A DNA stretch of 56,411 nucleotides from an uncultured Oscillospiraceae bacterium (GTDB lineage: Bacteria > Bacillota > Clostridia > Oscillospirales > Oscillospiraceae): the NCBI GenBank assembly GCA_947626345.1, contig CANQSF010000004.1:1-56411 (forward strand), written 5' to 3'. The translations under genes and the position numbers were made by a program. Shown one piece after another: positions 1 to 8,125 of the stretch. Each line of letters begins with the position of its first letter. Positions within the stretch are counted from its first letter, which is position 1. Under the pieces are notes generated by a model. The model saw only the letters and a list, made by a program, of their open reading frames with translations. It did no database searches and was not told the origin of the DNA.

Positions 1-54
1 CGATCGCCCATGGAGCAGCGGCGGCAGATGGACGCGCTGGCGCTTTTGCTATAA
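1..54 (+). CDS. C-terminal tail of a gene cut by the left edge
   Basis: Frame 1 is open from the first base and stops at TAA 52-54, giving 17 residues ending MEQRRQMDALALLL. No function can be read from so short a tail. Tails of this kind, Ser-Pro followed by a charged amphipathic helix, are common after the catalytic Tyr of tyrosine recombinases. A recombinase here would fit the invertible promoter that starts 9 bp downstream, but that is inference only. The frame could also be a chance opening. Confidence 0.4.
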   Translation, partial: RSPMEQRRQMDALALLL

Positions 55-62
55 AAAAAGAT

Positions 63-86
63 ACCACAGAATTCACAATCTGTGGT
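63..86 (+). repeat. Left inverted repeat of the putative invertible promoter (IR-L)
   Basis: These 24 bp match the reverse complement of 316-339 at 22 of 24 positions. The repeat is itself partly palindromic (ACCACAGA...TCTGTGGT). The direct alignment with 316-339 gives only 18 of 24 matches, so the asymmetric core marks the two copies as inverted. It starts 9 bp after the stop of the left-edge gene. Confidence 0.75.
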
Positions 87-241
87 GCGTGCGGCGGGGA
101 AGACGCCCAAGTTTTTGGCCGGAAGGGAGAAAACGGGGGCAAAAAACTGTGAAAAGCGCACGGAAAGGGCGCCTGGGGCCGGGCAAAAGGGCCTCAGGCG
201 GAGTTGTTATGTAAAAAAATAAACTTTTTTTGAATTTCCCC

Positions 242-270
242 TTGCTTTTTTAAGGGAAGCGGGCTATAAT
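242..270 (+). promoter_or_regulatory. Sigma-70-type promoter of the surface protein gene
   Basis: The -35 box TTGCTT (242-247) and the -10 box TATAAT (265-270) are separated by exactly 17 bp. Transcription would start near 277, giving a leader of about 105 nt that includes the right inverted repeat. The whole promoter lies between the inverted repeats. Confidence 0.75.
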
Positions 271-315
271 CATCCTCGTAAAGCTGGGCTCGGAGGAAGT
301 AATTTCCGTGTACAT

Positions 316-339
316 ACCACAGAATGTGAATTCTATGGT
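316..339 (-). repeat. Right inverted repeat of the putative invertible promoter (IR-R)
   Basis: This is the inverted partner of 63-86, with 22 of 24 positions identical after reverse complementing. It lies between the promoter and the surface gene, in the transcribed leader, so the RNA can fold a hairpin here as well. Confidence 0.75.
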
Positions 340-382
340 GAGAAGGGCTCGAAAAACTATTTTATTAGGAGGACATCAAACA

Positions 383-3061
383 ATGACAAAACGTGTACTC
401 AGCTTGCTCTTGGCGCTGATCATGGCTCTGTCTCTGTGCGTCCCGGCCTTCGCGGCTGACGAGCCTGAAGTTAGTGCTGATGAGCCTGCTACCGCGGCCG
501 CCGACGAGCCTGTCGAGGTTGCAGTCGACGAGCCGGAAGCCATCGACTATGCCGACAAGGGCGTTCTGGAAGCGGCTGTCGCCGAGGCTGAGGGTATGAA
601 GCCCGACGTGGACGCTGGTTACTACCAGCAGGTTACGGGCGACTATTCGACGGCCATCAAGGCTTTCTATGATGCTCTGAAGAAGGGCCAGGACATCTTG
701 GCTCAGATCACGGACCAGGCCAGCTATGACGTCTGGAAGCTGACTCACACCGACAAGGAGATCGGTGATGCTGCCAACGAGATCATAGATGCCATCGAGG
801 GCATCCAGAACACCATTTGGAGCACTCAGAGAGCTGCTCTCGAGGAGTGGAAGGGATTTGACGAGCGGACCAAGGCCGACAACAAGACTCTTGGCACGCA
901 GTACGACTTCCAGCCCGACTACATCACGGATGTGGTCGATCCGGACCTGGCTCTGATCGAGGCTGCCCTCAAGAGCGGCCTGCTGAAGGATTACCAGGCC
1001 GCCAAGAAGAGCCACGACGCTCTGCTTTTGATCCACAGCAGCCAGTCTTATCCGACCTACAACGACTATCTGACCCTGCGTGACACCATCGCCACCGCCC
1101 AGGCTAAGCTGGACAGCGACGATTGGTTCGACAACGGCCATGTGACTGGCTGGCTCGAGGCCACAAGTCTGACTGACTACTTTGCTAAGATTGCGGAGAA
1201 TTGGTACGACGCGGATACCCTCAACGGGTTCCATAGCTGGGTCCGTCTGCATGACGTCAACGCGGCGATCATCGGCATCAAGGCTGCTCTGTCTGAGAAC
1301 AAGCACACCCTGAAGATGACCAGCGCCTATGTGGAGGGCGACTACCGCAGCATCCTGATCAATTTCACCGGACTTGATAAAACCAAGGATCATCACAAAT
1401 ATGATCTGAGAGTCACCGTGAACGGCGTGGCCAAGACCATCGAGACGATCGATGCGCAAACTGTGGGGACTATCGCTGCCCGCCGCATCCTTGCGAAGAC
1501 CTGGAACGAGACCAAGGAGCGCTTTGTTGAGGGCGACAAGATCGACATCGCTCTGTACTGCAATGACAACGGCAAGGAGCTGGTACAGGCTCTGGACACC
1601 ATCGTGATCGATGAGTCCTATAACGGGCCCCAGATCGCCGATGTGAAGTATGCCCCCGACAGCATCACCGTCACCCTTACCAAATCCATGACCGCTGCGA
1701 ATACTCCTGTCTCTGGCTATAGTGCTGAGAACCTGTATTACGGTCAGGCGAAGGTGACCATCACTTTCGACGGCAAGACCGTTGACAGCTGGACTATCGA
1801 CAAGGACAGCACCCAGACCGCTTGGGGCCGGGACATCGATCCCGCCATCGGCACCTACACCGTGACCCTGGAAGTGACCGAGGGCCAGGTCAGCGGCGCG
1901 CAGGACAAGACCTTCACCCGTAGCACCAGCACCGTTGAGGTCCCCGACATCACCGCCTACAAGGGCGACACGCCCGCCGAGGATGATCCCTACGGCGCCG
2001 GCACCAAAGGTTACGACAACCTGCTGAAGCTGATCGCCTTCGCTGAGGAGCACCTGGATGGCCTGATCGCGAAGAGCGGCAAGACCGAGGATCTGATGGT
2101 CCACCTGAACCACCGCCTGGAAGGCGCTAAGGAGATCGTGGCCGCTGCTTCCACCACTGTGTACAGCAAGGATAACATGAAGGTCGTGGACGCTGCCGTC
2201 ACCTTCCTGCGCGACGCTCTGGACAACTTCGTTCTGGCCGTCGACGCCAGCGAGCTGAAAGCCTCTCTGGCCACCGCCGCCGCTCTGGTGGAGAGCGACT
2301 ACATTGCCGAGAATTGGGCCGCCTTCGAGAAGGTCGTCGCTGAGGCCGAGGCTCTCATGGCGAAGCAGCCCCAGCCCGACATCGGCACCAACCAGAAGAA
2401 TGTTGACGCCATGGTCGAAAAGCTCGACGCTGCTATCGCTGAGCTGGCGAACCACATCGTTGTCCCCTATGCTGAGCGCGCCACCCTGAAGGCTCTGCTG
2501 GATTCCGTCCCCGCCCGTCTGGCCGCTGACGACTTCTCCGCTGAGAGCAAGAAGGCCGTCAATGACGCCGCCGCTGCCGCGCAGCCCCTGCTGACCAAGA
2601 CCGGCGTGAAGAAGTCCGACGTCAATGCCGCGATCAAGGCTCTGGAGGATGCGCTGAACAACCTCACCACCGTGAAGAGTGACGCTGTTCCCGCGGCTCC
2701 CGAAGGCGGCACCGGCTGGGTCACCGCTGAGAATGGTGATTACTACTACTACAAGGACGGCAAGCTGGTCCAGGGCGACTGGGTCAAGTCCAAGGGCCTG
2801 TGGTACCACATGGGCGCCACCGGCAAGATGGACACCGGCTTCATCCACATCGTGGATGACTGGGGCGACGCGTACTACTACCTGAACCCCAGCAACACCA
2901 AGGGCACCATGGGCCGCATGTTCACTGACTGGAAGATGATCAATGACGCTTCCGCCGGCGCTTGGGGCTGGTTCGAGACCCGTAACAACGGCCATCAGGG
3001 CCAGTGCACTTACACCACTAACTGGGGCGATTTCAAGAACTACAAGCCCGTGGAGAAGTAA
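383..3061 (+). CDS. Large secreted surface protein with C-terminal wall-binding repeats
   Basis: The protein has 892 residues. A signal peptide (MTKRVLSLLLAL...AFA, about residues 1-24) is followed by four spaced DEP motifs. A long helical and beta-rich middle follows, with FIVAR-like helical segments around residues 620-770. The C-terminus (about 775-870) holds aromatic repeats of the choline/glucan-binding type, such as GWVTAENGDYYYYKDGK. These repeats normally hold proteins non-covalently on the cell wall. The ATG at 383 is chosen because AGGAGGA (367-373) precedes it and it begins the signal peptide; an in-frame ATG at 308 would add 25 residues that spoil the signal. Codon use is visibly less GC-extreme than in neighbours. 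The invertible promoter upstream suggests on/off surface display. Ligand or host target unknown. Confidence 0.85.
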   Translation: MTKRVLSLLLALIMALSLCVPAFAADEPEVSADEPATAAADEPVEVAVDEPEAIDYADKGVLEAAVAEAEGMKPDVDAGYYQQVTGDYSTAIKAFYDALKKGQDILAQITDQASYDVWKLTHTDKEIGDAANEIIDAIEGIQNTIWSTQRAALEEWKGFDERTKADNKTLGTQYDFQPDYITDVVDPDLALIEAALKSGLLKDYQAAKKSHDALLLIHSSQSYPTYNDYLTLRDTIATAQAKLDSDDWFDNGHVTGWLEATSLTDYFAKIAENWYDADTLNGFHSWVRLHDVNAAIIGIKAALSENKHTLKMTSAYVEGDYRSILINFTGLDKTKDHHKYDLRVTVNGVAKTIETIDAQTVGTIAARRILAKTWNETKERFVEGDKIDIALYCNDNGKELVQALDTIVIDESYNGPQIADVKYAPDSITVTLTKSMTAANTPVSGYSAENLYYGQAKVTITFDGKTVDSWTIDKDSTQTAWGRDIDPAIGTYTVTLEVTEGQVSGAQDKTFTRSTSTVEVPDITAYKGDTPAEDDPYGAGTKGYDNLLKLIAFAEEHLDGLIAKSGKTEDLMVHLNHRLEGAKEIVAAASTTVYSKDNMKVVDAAVTFLRDALDNFVLAVDASELKASLATAAALVESDYIAENWAAFEKVVAEAEALMAKQPQPDIGTNQKNVDAMVEKLDAAIAELANHIVVPYAERATLKALLDSVPARLAADDFSAESKKAVNDAAAAAQPLLTKTGVKKSDVNAAIKALEDALNNLTTVKSDAVPAAPEGGTGWVTAENGDYYYYKDGKLVQGDWVKSKGLWYHMGATGKMDTGFIHIVDDWGDAYYYLNPSNTKGTMGRMFTDWKMINDASAGAWGWFETRNNGHQGQCTYTTNWGDFKNYKPVEK

Positions 3062-3080
3062 TTCCAAACCAACGCAAATG

Positions 3081-3110
3081 GGGAGCAGGGGAGACCCTGC
3101 TCCCTTTCTA
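3081..3110 (+). terminator. Intrinsic terminator after the surface protein gene
   Basis: A perfect 10-bp stem (GGGAGCAGGG with CCCTGCTCCC, loop GAGA) is followed by TTTCT. The U-tract is short, so some read-through into the next gene is likely; no separate promoter is obvious for that gene. Confidence 0.65.
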
Positions 3111-3127
3111 AAAAGGGGGGAAATGCC

Positions 3128-3970
3128 GTGGATACGCTGGAACTGAGGCCGAGGCAGCAGACGCGCGCCCGTGACGCGGGCGTCGCCATGACCGAGGCCG
3201 ACAGCGAGTGCTTCCTCGCCGACCTGGCCGTGAAGGGCCGCGCGCCCGAGACCGTGGAGCGCTATCGCCGGAGTTTGGAACACCTGGCCGAAGTCCTGCC
3301 CGAGGACCGGAAAATCCGCCGCGGCACGCTGGAACAGTGCCGCGAGGCGCTGCTCAGTGCGGGCTATGCGCCGCGCACGGTGAATCTGGTGCTGTCCGTC
3401 GCGAATACATACGTGGCCTATATGGGCCACCGGGAGTATCAGCTGGGGGATGCGCTGGAGACGGAAGCGAAGCTGCATCCCGAGCTGACCCGGTCCGAGT
3501 ACCGGCATCTCCTCCAAGTGGCGAAGCTGCTGGGCCGGGAGAAGGTCTACCTGCTCGTCAAGCTGTTCGCCAGCGCCGATATGCCCGTCCAGGAGTTGGA
3601 CAAGGTCACCGTCGAGGCCGTGTCGGCCGGGCAGGTGACGGTGGGCGACGGCAATTCCCGGCGCAACATCCGCCTGCCGGGCTGTGTGCGCAAGGAGCTG
3701 CTGGCCTTCGCCGAGCGGCAGGGCATTTACCGCGGGCCGCTGTTTCTCACGAAGGACGGCACGCCCATGAGCCGGACGTACGTGACCAGCGCCATCCGCA
3801 ATCTCTGCGCGGTGGCGAAGGTGCCTGTGGAGAAGGGCAATCCTCGCTGCCTGCGGCGGCTGTATCTCGCCGGCCGCAAGGCCATCGAGGACAACGTGGC
3901 GCTCCTTGTGGAGCAGGCACTCGAGCGCCAGCTGGACGAAGAACAGCTCACCGTCGGCTGGGAAGTGTGA
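3128..3970 (+). CDS. Degenerate tyrosine-recombinase-fold protein
   Basis: The 280-residue protein has the layout of a phage-type integrase: an N-terminal core-binding helical domain (about 22-105) and a C-terminal catalytic-fold domain (about 115-270). Catalytic residues are mostly gone. The first Arg box reads ADMPVQEL near residue 150. The second box reads NPRCLRRLYL (238-247), which keeps the Arg of LRH but has Arg for both His. No Tyr follows at the nucleophile position; the protein ends QLTVGWEV. I recall similar proteins ending this way in Oscillospiraceae, so it looks like a conserved DNA-binding relative and not a decayed gene. It starts at GTG 3128 with a weak G-rich site upstream. 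Its place next to an invertible promoter is suggestive, but strand exchange by it is doubtful. Confidence 0.75.
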   Translation: MDTLELRPRQQTRARDAGVAMTEADSECFLADLAVKGRAPETVERYRRSLEHLAEVLPEDRKIRRGTLEQCREALLSAGYAPRTVNLVLSVANTYVAYMGHREYQLGDALETEAKLHPELTRSEYRHLLQVAKLLGREKVYLLVKLFASADMPVQELDKVTVEAVSAGQVTVGDGNSRRNIRLPGCVRKELLAFAERQGIYRGPLFLTKDGTPMSRTYVTSAIRNLCAVAKVPVEKGNPRCLRRLYLAGRKAIEDNVALLVEQALERQLDEEQLTVGWEV

Positions 3971-3986
3971 TAAAACCGAACAGATG

Positions 3987-4017
3987 CGCCCCCGCCTCAC
4001 GGCGGGGGCGTTGTTGT
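3987..4017 (+). terminator. Intrinsic terminator after the recombinase-fold gene
   Basis: A perfect 10-bp GC stem (CGCCCCCGCC with GGCGGGGGCG, loop TCAC) is followed by TTGTTGT. Confidence 0.75.
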
Positions 4018-4038
4018 GCAGATGGGCGCGGATGTCCA

Positions 4039-4066
4039 TTGCATTTTGCGGCAGAGGGAGTATAAT
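4039..4066 (+). promoter_or_regulatory. Promoter of the MMPL exporter operon
   Basis: TTGCAT (4039-4044) and TATAAT (4061-4066) have a 16-bp spacer, about 30 bp before the first gene of the pair. Confidence 0.65.
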
Positions 4067-4101
4067 ATAAGGCATGGCTAACATTTGCGGAGGTGATGAG
4101 C

Positions 4102-6165
4102 TTGGAGCGGTTCTATGGGGCGGTGACGGCGCGGCGAAAGCTGGTGGCGGCACTGTTCCTGCTGGCGGCGGCGGCCGGGCTCCTGCTGCGTCCGCTGGTG
4201 CCGGTGAATTACGACATCAACGATTATCTGCCCGAGGAGACCGCGTCCACCGTGTCGCTGCAGGTCATGGAGGAGCAGTTCCCCGGCGGCATCCCCAATG
4301 CCCGGGTGATGGCGCGGGACGTGACCGTGCCGGAGGCGCTGGAGCTGAAGCGGCAGCTGGCCGATGTGCCCGGGGTGCTGGAGGTGACGTGGCTGGATGA
4401 CGTCCAGGACGTGACCGTGCCGCTGGCGGCTATGGACGCTGAGACCCTGAACAGCTATTACCGGGACGGCGCGGCGCTTTATTCCGTCACGGTGTCGGAG
4501 AGCGACTATGTGGCCGCCGTGGATGGCATGCGCCAGGTGCTGGGGGAGAAGGGCGCCATGACCGGCTCGGCCGTGTCCATGGCGGCGTCCGCCACCGGGA
4601 CCATGGGCGAGGTGCAGCTCATCGGCGCGTTCGGCGTGGCCTTCGCGCTGGTGGTGCTGGCGCTGACCACGTCCAGCTGGCTGGAGCCGCTGCTGGTGCT
4701 GGCGGGCCTTGGCGTGGCGGTGTTCATCAACGCCGGCAGCAACCTGATCTTTGGGGAGATCTCCTTCGTGACCAACGCCGCCGGGAGCATCCTGCAGATG
4801 GCGGTCAGCCTGGACTATTCCGTGTTCCTGCTCCACCGGTTCGAGGAGTGCCGGGCCGGGCGGGACGACAGCGTGGGAGCCATGGTGGAGGCGCTGACTA
4901 AGTCCACCGGGTCCATCCTGTCCAGCGGCCTGACCACGGTCATCGGATTTTTGGCGCTGGCGCTGATGCGGTTCCGGCTGGGGCCCGATCTGGGGCTGGC
5001 GCTGGCCAAGGGCGTGGCCATCAGCCTGATCACGGCGCTGCTGTTCGTGCCCTGCCTGATCCTGCTGACGCTGCCGCTGGCGGACCGGCTCCGCCACCGG
5101 CGGCTGATCCCGTCCATGGGCGGGTTCGGCCGGCTGGTGCGGCGGGTGACGCTGCCTTTGGCGGTGGCGTTCGTGATCGCCGTAGCGCCGGCGTATCTGG
5201 CGTACAACGCCAACGAGTTTTATTACGGCTCCGCCAAGATGTTCGGCCCGGAGTCGGAGTACGGCCGGGACACCGCCGCCATCGAGGAGACCTTCGGCGT
5301 CAGCGACACCTACGTGCTGCTGGTGCCCGGGGAGGACACCGCCGTGCAGAGCGAGCTGTCCCGGGACCTGCGGGCGATGGAGCATGTGACGGGGATCATC
5401 TCCTATGTGGACTCCGCGGGGGCGGAGGTGCCCATGAGCTATCTGGACAGCGGCACCCTCTCCCAGCTCCAGTCCGGCCAATACGCCCGGATGGTGATCT
5501 CGGTGGACGTGCCCTACGAGGGGGACGTGACCTTCGGCCTGGTGGAGGATATCCGCGCCGTGGCGGAGAGCTATTACCCCGGCGGATATTATCTGGCGGG
5601 CCAGGGGGTGAACACCTACGATCTGATGGACACGGTGACCAGCGACCTGGCCAAGGTGAATCTGGTGGCCATCGGGGCGGTGTTTCTGGTGCTGCTGCTG
5701 ACCATGCGGTCGCTGTGGCTGCCGGTGCTGCTGGTGCTCACCATCGAGACGGCCATCTGGCTGAATCTGGCGGTGCCCTATTTCGCGGGCACGCCGGTGT
5801 TTTACATCACCTACCTGATCATCAGCTCCATCCAGCTGGGGGCCACGGTGGACTACGCCATCCTGCTCACGGACCGGTACCGGGAGAACAGGGCCGGCCT
5901 GGAGCCGCGGGAGGCCATGGAGAAGACTGTGGCGGACACGGCGGTGTCCATCCTCACCTCTGGCAGCGTGCTGACGGTGGTGGGGCTGCTGATGGGATAC
6001 ATCTCCTCTAACCAGCTCCTGGCCCAGCTGGGGCTGCTGCTGGGGCGGGGGGCCATCTTCTCGCTGTGCGCGGTGCTGTTCGTGCTGCCGGGGCTGCTGC
6101 GGGCCTCTGACAGACTGGTCATGGGCCGGCGGAAGGCCGGGATCAAAAAGGAGGAACAGGTATGA
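4102..6165 (+). CDS. MMPL/RND-superfamily membrane exporter
   Basis: This is an integral membrane protein of about 690 residues with two homologous halves, each with a large extracytoplasmic loop and a block of helices. The halves carry the paired signatures LDYSVFLLHRFEE and VDYAILLTDRYREN typical of MMPL/YdfJ-like transporters. Family members export lipids, lipopeptides or drugs using the proton gradient. GGAGG at 4089-4093 is best spaced (8 nt) for TTG 4102; ATG 4096 and GTG 4093 are in frame but too close or overlapping. The gene overlaps the next by 4 bp (ATGA), so the two products probably work together at the envelope. Substrate is unknown. Confidence 0.85.
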   Translation: MERFYGAVTARRKLVAALFLLAAAAGLLLRPLVPVNYDINDYLPEETASTVSLQVMEEQFPGGIPNARVMARDVTVPEALELKRQLADVPGVLEVTWLDDVQDVTVPLAAMDAETLNSYYRDGAALYSVTVSESDYVAAVDGMRQVLGEKGAMTGSAVSMAASATGTMGEVQLIGAFGVAFALVVLALTTSSWLEPLLVLAGLGVAVFINAGSNLIFGEISFVTNAAGSILQMAVSLDYSVFLLHRFEECRAGRDDSVGAMVEALTKSTGSILSSGLTTVIGFLALALMRFRLGPDLGLALAKGVAISLITALLFVPCLILLTLPLADRLRHRRLIPSMGGFGRLVRRVTLPLAVAFVIAVAPAYLAYNANEFYYGSAKMFGPESEYGRDTAAIEETFGVSDTYVLLVPGEDTAVQSELSRDLRAMEHVTGIISYVDSAGAEVPMSYLDSGTLSQLQSGQYARMVISVDVPYEGDVTFGLVEDIRAVAESYYPGGYYLAGQGVNTYDLMDTVTSDLAKVNLVAIGAVFLVLLLTMRSLWLPVLLVLTIETAIWLNLAVPYFAGTPVFYITYLIISSIQLGATVDYAILLTDRYRENRAGLEPREAMEKTVADTAVSILTSGSVLTVVGLLMGYISSNQLLAQLGLLLGRGAIFSLCAVLFVLPGLLRASDRLVMGRRKAGIKKEEQV

Positions 6166-8072
6166 AGCTGAGAAAACGGGCGCTGGCGCTGTGCGCCGCG
6201 GCGGCGCTGCTGGCCGCTATGCCCCTCCGGGCCCAGGCCGCGGAGGCGGCGGGCAAGGAGGAAGTGGTTTACATAAATCTTCTGCCCGACGGCACGCCGG
6301 ACACTGTGGACGTGGTGAACATCTTCGATCTGCCCCAAGGCGGCGCCATCCGGGACTGGGGGGACTATGCCTCCGTGCGGAACATGACCACCACCGACCC
6401 GCTGACGCTGGAGGACGGCCAGGTGACCGGCGACGTGGGGCCGGGGAAGCTCTATTATGAGGGCCGGCTGGAAAACGCGGCGATCCCCTGGGACATCTCC
6501 ATCGGATACGAGCTGGACGGGACAGAGGTGGCCCCGGAGGAGCTGGGCGGCCGGAGCGGACAGCTAACGATGCACATCACGGCGGCGAAAAACCCCGCCT
6601 GCGCCGGGACGTACTTTGAGGACTACGCCCTGCAGATCAGCCTGACCCTGGACGGGGACCGGGCAGCGGACATCCAAGCGCCGGGGGCCACCATGGCCAA
6701 CGTGGGCGGAGACAAGCAGCTGACCTATACGGTCCTGCCCGGCAAGGGCGCGGACATCACCCTCACGGCCCAGGTGACCGATTTCGCCATGGAGCCCATC
6801 GCCATCAACGGCGTGGCCCTGTCGCTGGAGGTGGACGTGGACGACGAGGATCTGATGGATCAGCTGTCCCAGCTGGAGCAGGCGGCGGTGGACCTGGACG
6901 ACGGCGCGGCGGCTCTCGCCGGGGGCGTGGACCAGGTGGAGGCCGGCGCCGGCTCCGTCCAGAGCGGCAGCGACACGGTGAGCACCGGCGCGGCCAGCGT
7001 CCAGAGCGGCACGGCGGCCCTCACCGGCGGCATCCAGGCGCTGAACGACGGCGCGGTGCTGTTCCAGGAGGGGCTGGACGCCCTGACCGGCCAGTCCTCC
7101 ACCCTGACGGAGGGCTCGGCCGCCATATTGACGGGGCTGACCGATCTGCAGACCGCCGTCTCCCAGTCGGCGGTGACGGAGGAGCAGCTGACGGCGCTGC
7201 AGGGCGCGGCCGATAGCATGAGCAGCGCGCTGGAGGATCTCGCTGGCGGCGTGAGCGCGCTGCAGGAGGGACTGAGCGCGGCCGGGCTGGACACCACGGT
7301 GCTGGAGACCCTCATCGCCGGCAACAACACGGCCATCGAGCAGCTGACGCCCTACGTGGCCATGGTGGGCGATCTGCAGCAGGTCATCGACCTGCTGGGC
7401 CAGGACAACACGGCGCTGAGCGCGATAGCCACCCTGGCCGACGGGCTGGGGACGCTGTCGTCCGGCGCGGCCACGCTGCAGGCGGGCTTTGACAGCTTCT
7501 CCGCCCAGGTGGGGACGCTGGCCGGGGCCATGGGCTCCCTGCCGGAGAACATGTCGGCGCTGCAGACCGCCGTGGACGATCTGGTGACCGGCTACACCGA
7601 TCTGGACGCGGGCGTGGCCGCCTATGCGGCGGGGGTGGACCAGCTGGGCGAGAGCTTCGGCACCATCGCCGATGGCGCGGCCACGCTGGCGGCGGGCACC
7701 GGCACGGTCAGCGCCGGCGCGGCCAGTCTGGGCACCGGGGCCGGCAGCCTCTCCGAGGGCGCGGCCAGCCTGGCCAGCGGCATGGGCACCCTGCGGGACG
7801 GCGCGGACCAGGTGAAGGACGGCACTGCCGCCCTCCGGGAGCAGACCGAGGGCATGGATCAGCAGGTGGCCGACGGCATCGACGGGATGCTCGCCGATAT
7901 CACCGGCAGCGGCGAGCGGCCCATGTCCTTCGCCTCGGAGAAGAACGGGCAGGTGGACGCGGTGCAGTTCGTGATCCGCACGCCCGCCATCGAGGTCCCC
8001 GCCCCGGCCCAGGAGGAGCCCGCGCCGGAGGAGGAGCCCAGCTTCTGGGAAAAGCTCATTGCGCTCTTTTGA
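6162..8072 (+). CDS. Secreted LxxG heptad-repeat protein, partner of the MMPL exporter
   Basis: The 636-residue protein has a signal peptide (about 1-26, ending RAQA). A beta-rich N-terminal domain extends to about residue 230, followed by about 340 residues of XXXLXXG heptads (TIGR03057-like, for example GAGSLSEGAASLASGMGTL). It ends in a Pro/Glu-rich stretch and a short hydrophobic C-terminus (SFWEKLIALF). Such repeats form long helical rods and are found in YhgE/Pip-type proteins next to MMPL transporters. AGGAGG precedes ATG 6162. The 4-bp overlap with the exporter gene shows translational coupling. A role as an extracytoplasmic accessory or linker is inferred. Confidence 0.8.
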   Translation: MKLRKRALALCAAAALLAAMPLRAQAAEAAGKEEVVYINLLPDGTPDTVDVVNIFDLPQGGAIRDWGDYASVRNMTTTDPLTLEDGQVTGDVGPGKLYYEGRLENAAIPWDISIGYELDGTEVAPEELGGRSGQLTMHITAAKNPACAGTYFEDYALQISLTLDGDRAADIQAPGATMANVGGDKQLTYTVLPGKGADITLTAQVTDFAMEPIAINGVALSLEVDVDDEDLMDQLSQLEQAAVDLDDGAAALAGGVDQVEAGAGSVQSGSDTVSTGAASVQSGTAALTGGIQALNDGAVLFQEGLDALTGQSSTLTEGSAAILTGLTDLQTAVSQSAVTEEQLTALQGAADSMSSALEDLAGGVSALQEGLSAAGLDTTVLETLIAGNNTAIEQLTPYVAMVGDLQQVIDLLGQDNTALSAIATLADGLGTLSSGAATLQAGFDSFSAQVGTLAGAMGSLPENMSALQTAVDDLVTGYTDLDAGVAAYAAGVDQLGESFGTIADGAATLAAGTGTVSAGAASLGTGAGSLSEGAASLASGMGTLRDGADQVKDGTAALREQTEGMDQQVADGIDGMLADITGSGERPMSFASEKNGQVDAVQFVIRTPAIEVPAPAQEEPAPEEEPSFWEKLIALF

Positions 8073-8090
8073 GCGGTCAACAAAACAAGG

Positions 8091-8125
8091 CAGCCTCCCC
8101 GCCCGGGGAGGCTGTCAGCTTTTTT
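8091..8125. terminator. Bidirectional terminator between convergent genes
   Basis: CAGCCTCCCC and GGGGAGGCTG form a 10-bp stem with loop GCCC. The plus side is followed by TCAGCTTTTTT, and the minus side by CCTTGTTTTG. Confidence 0.75.

Larger units (their letters stand above)
63..339. promoter_or_regulatory. Putative invertible promoter segment (inverton)
   Basis: Two 24-bp inverted repeats enclose about 229 bp that hold a strong promoter but no gene. As drawn, the promoter points right, toward the surface-protein gene whose ribosome binding site and start lie outside the repeats (ON state). Recombination between the repeats would turn the promoter toward the left-edge gene (OFF). This is the known layout of phase-variable cell-wall and capsule genes in Clostridia and Bacteroides. 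A 10-bp GC-rich hairpin (171-180 with 190-199) also lies inside. Inversion is inferred from layout and not observed. Confidence 0.65.

Noticed and set aside
171..199. 10-bp GC hairpin inside the invertible segment as a terminator
   Set aside because: Neither side has a T-run. It may matter in one orientation, but the sequence does not show termination.
308..382. Longer start (ATG 308) for the surface protein
   Set aside because: It would start inside the leader, span the right inverted repeat, lack a ribosome binding site and bury the signal peptide.
365..4153. Very long minus-strand open frame opposite the surface and recombinase-fold genes
   Set aside because: It runs antisense to two well-supported genes, has low-complexity His/Gly/Leu-rich composition and no domain. 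It is a by-product of high-GC codon use.
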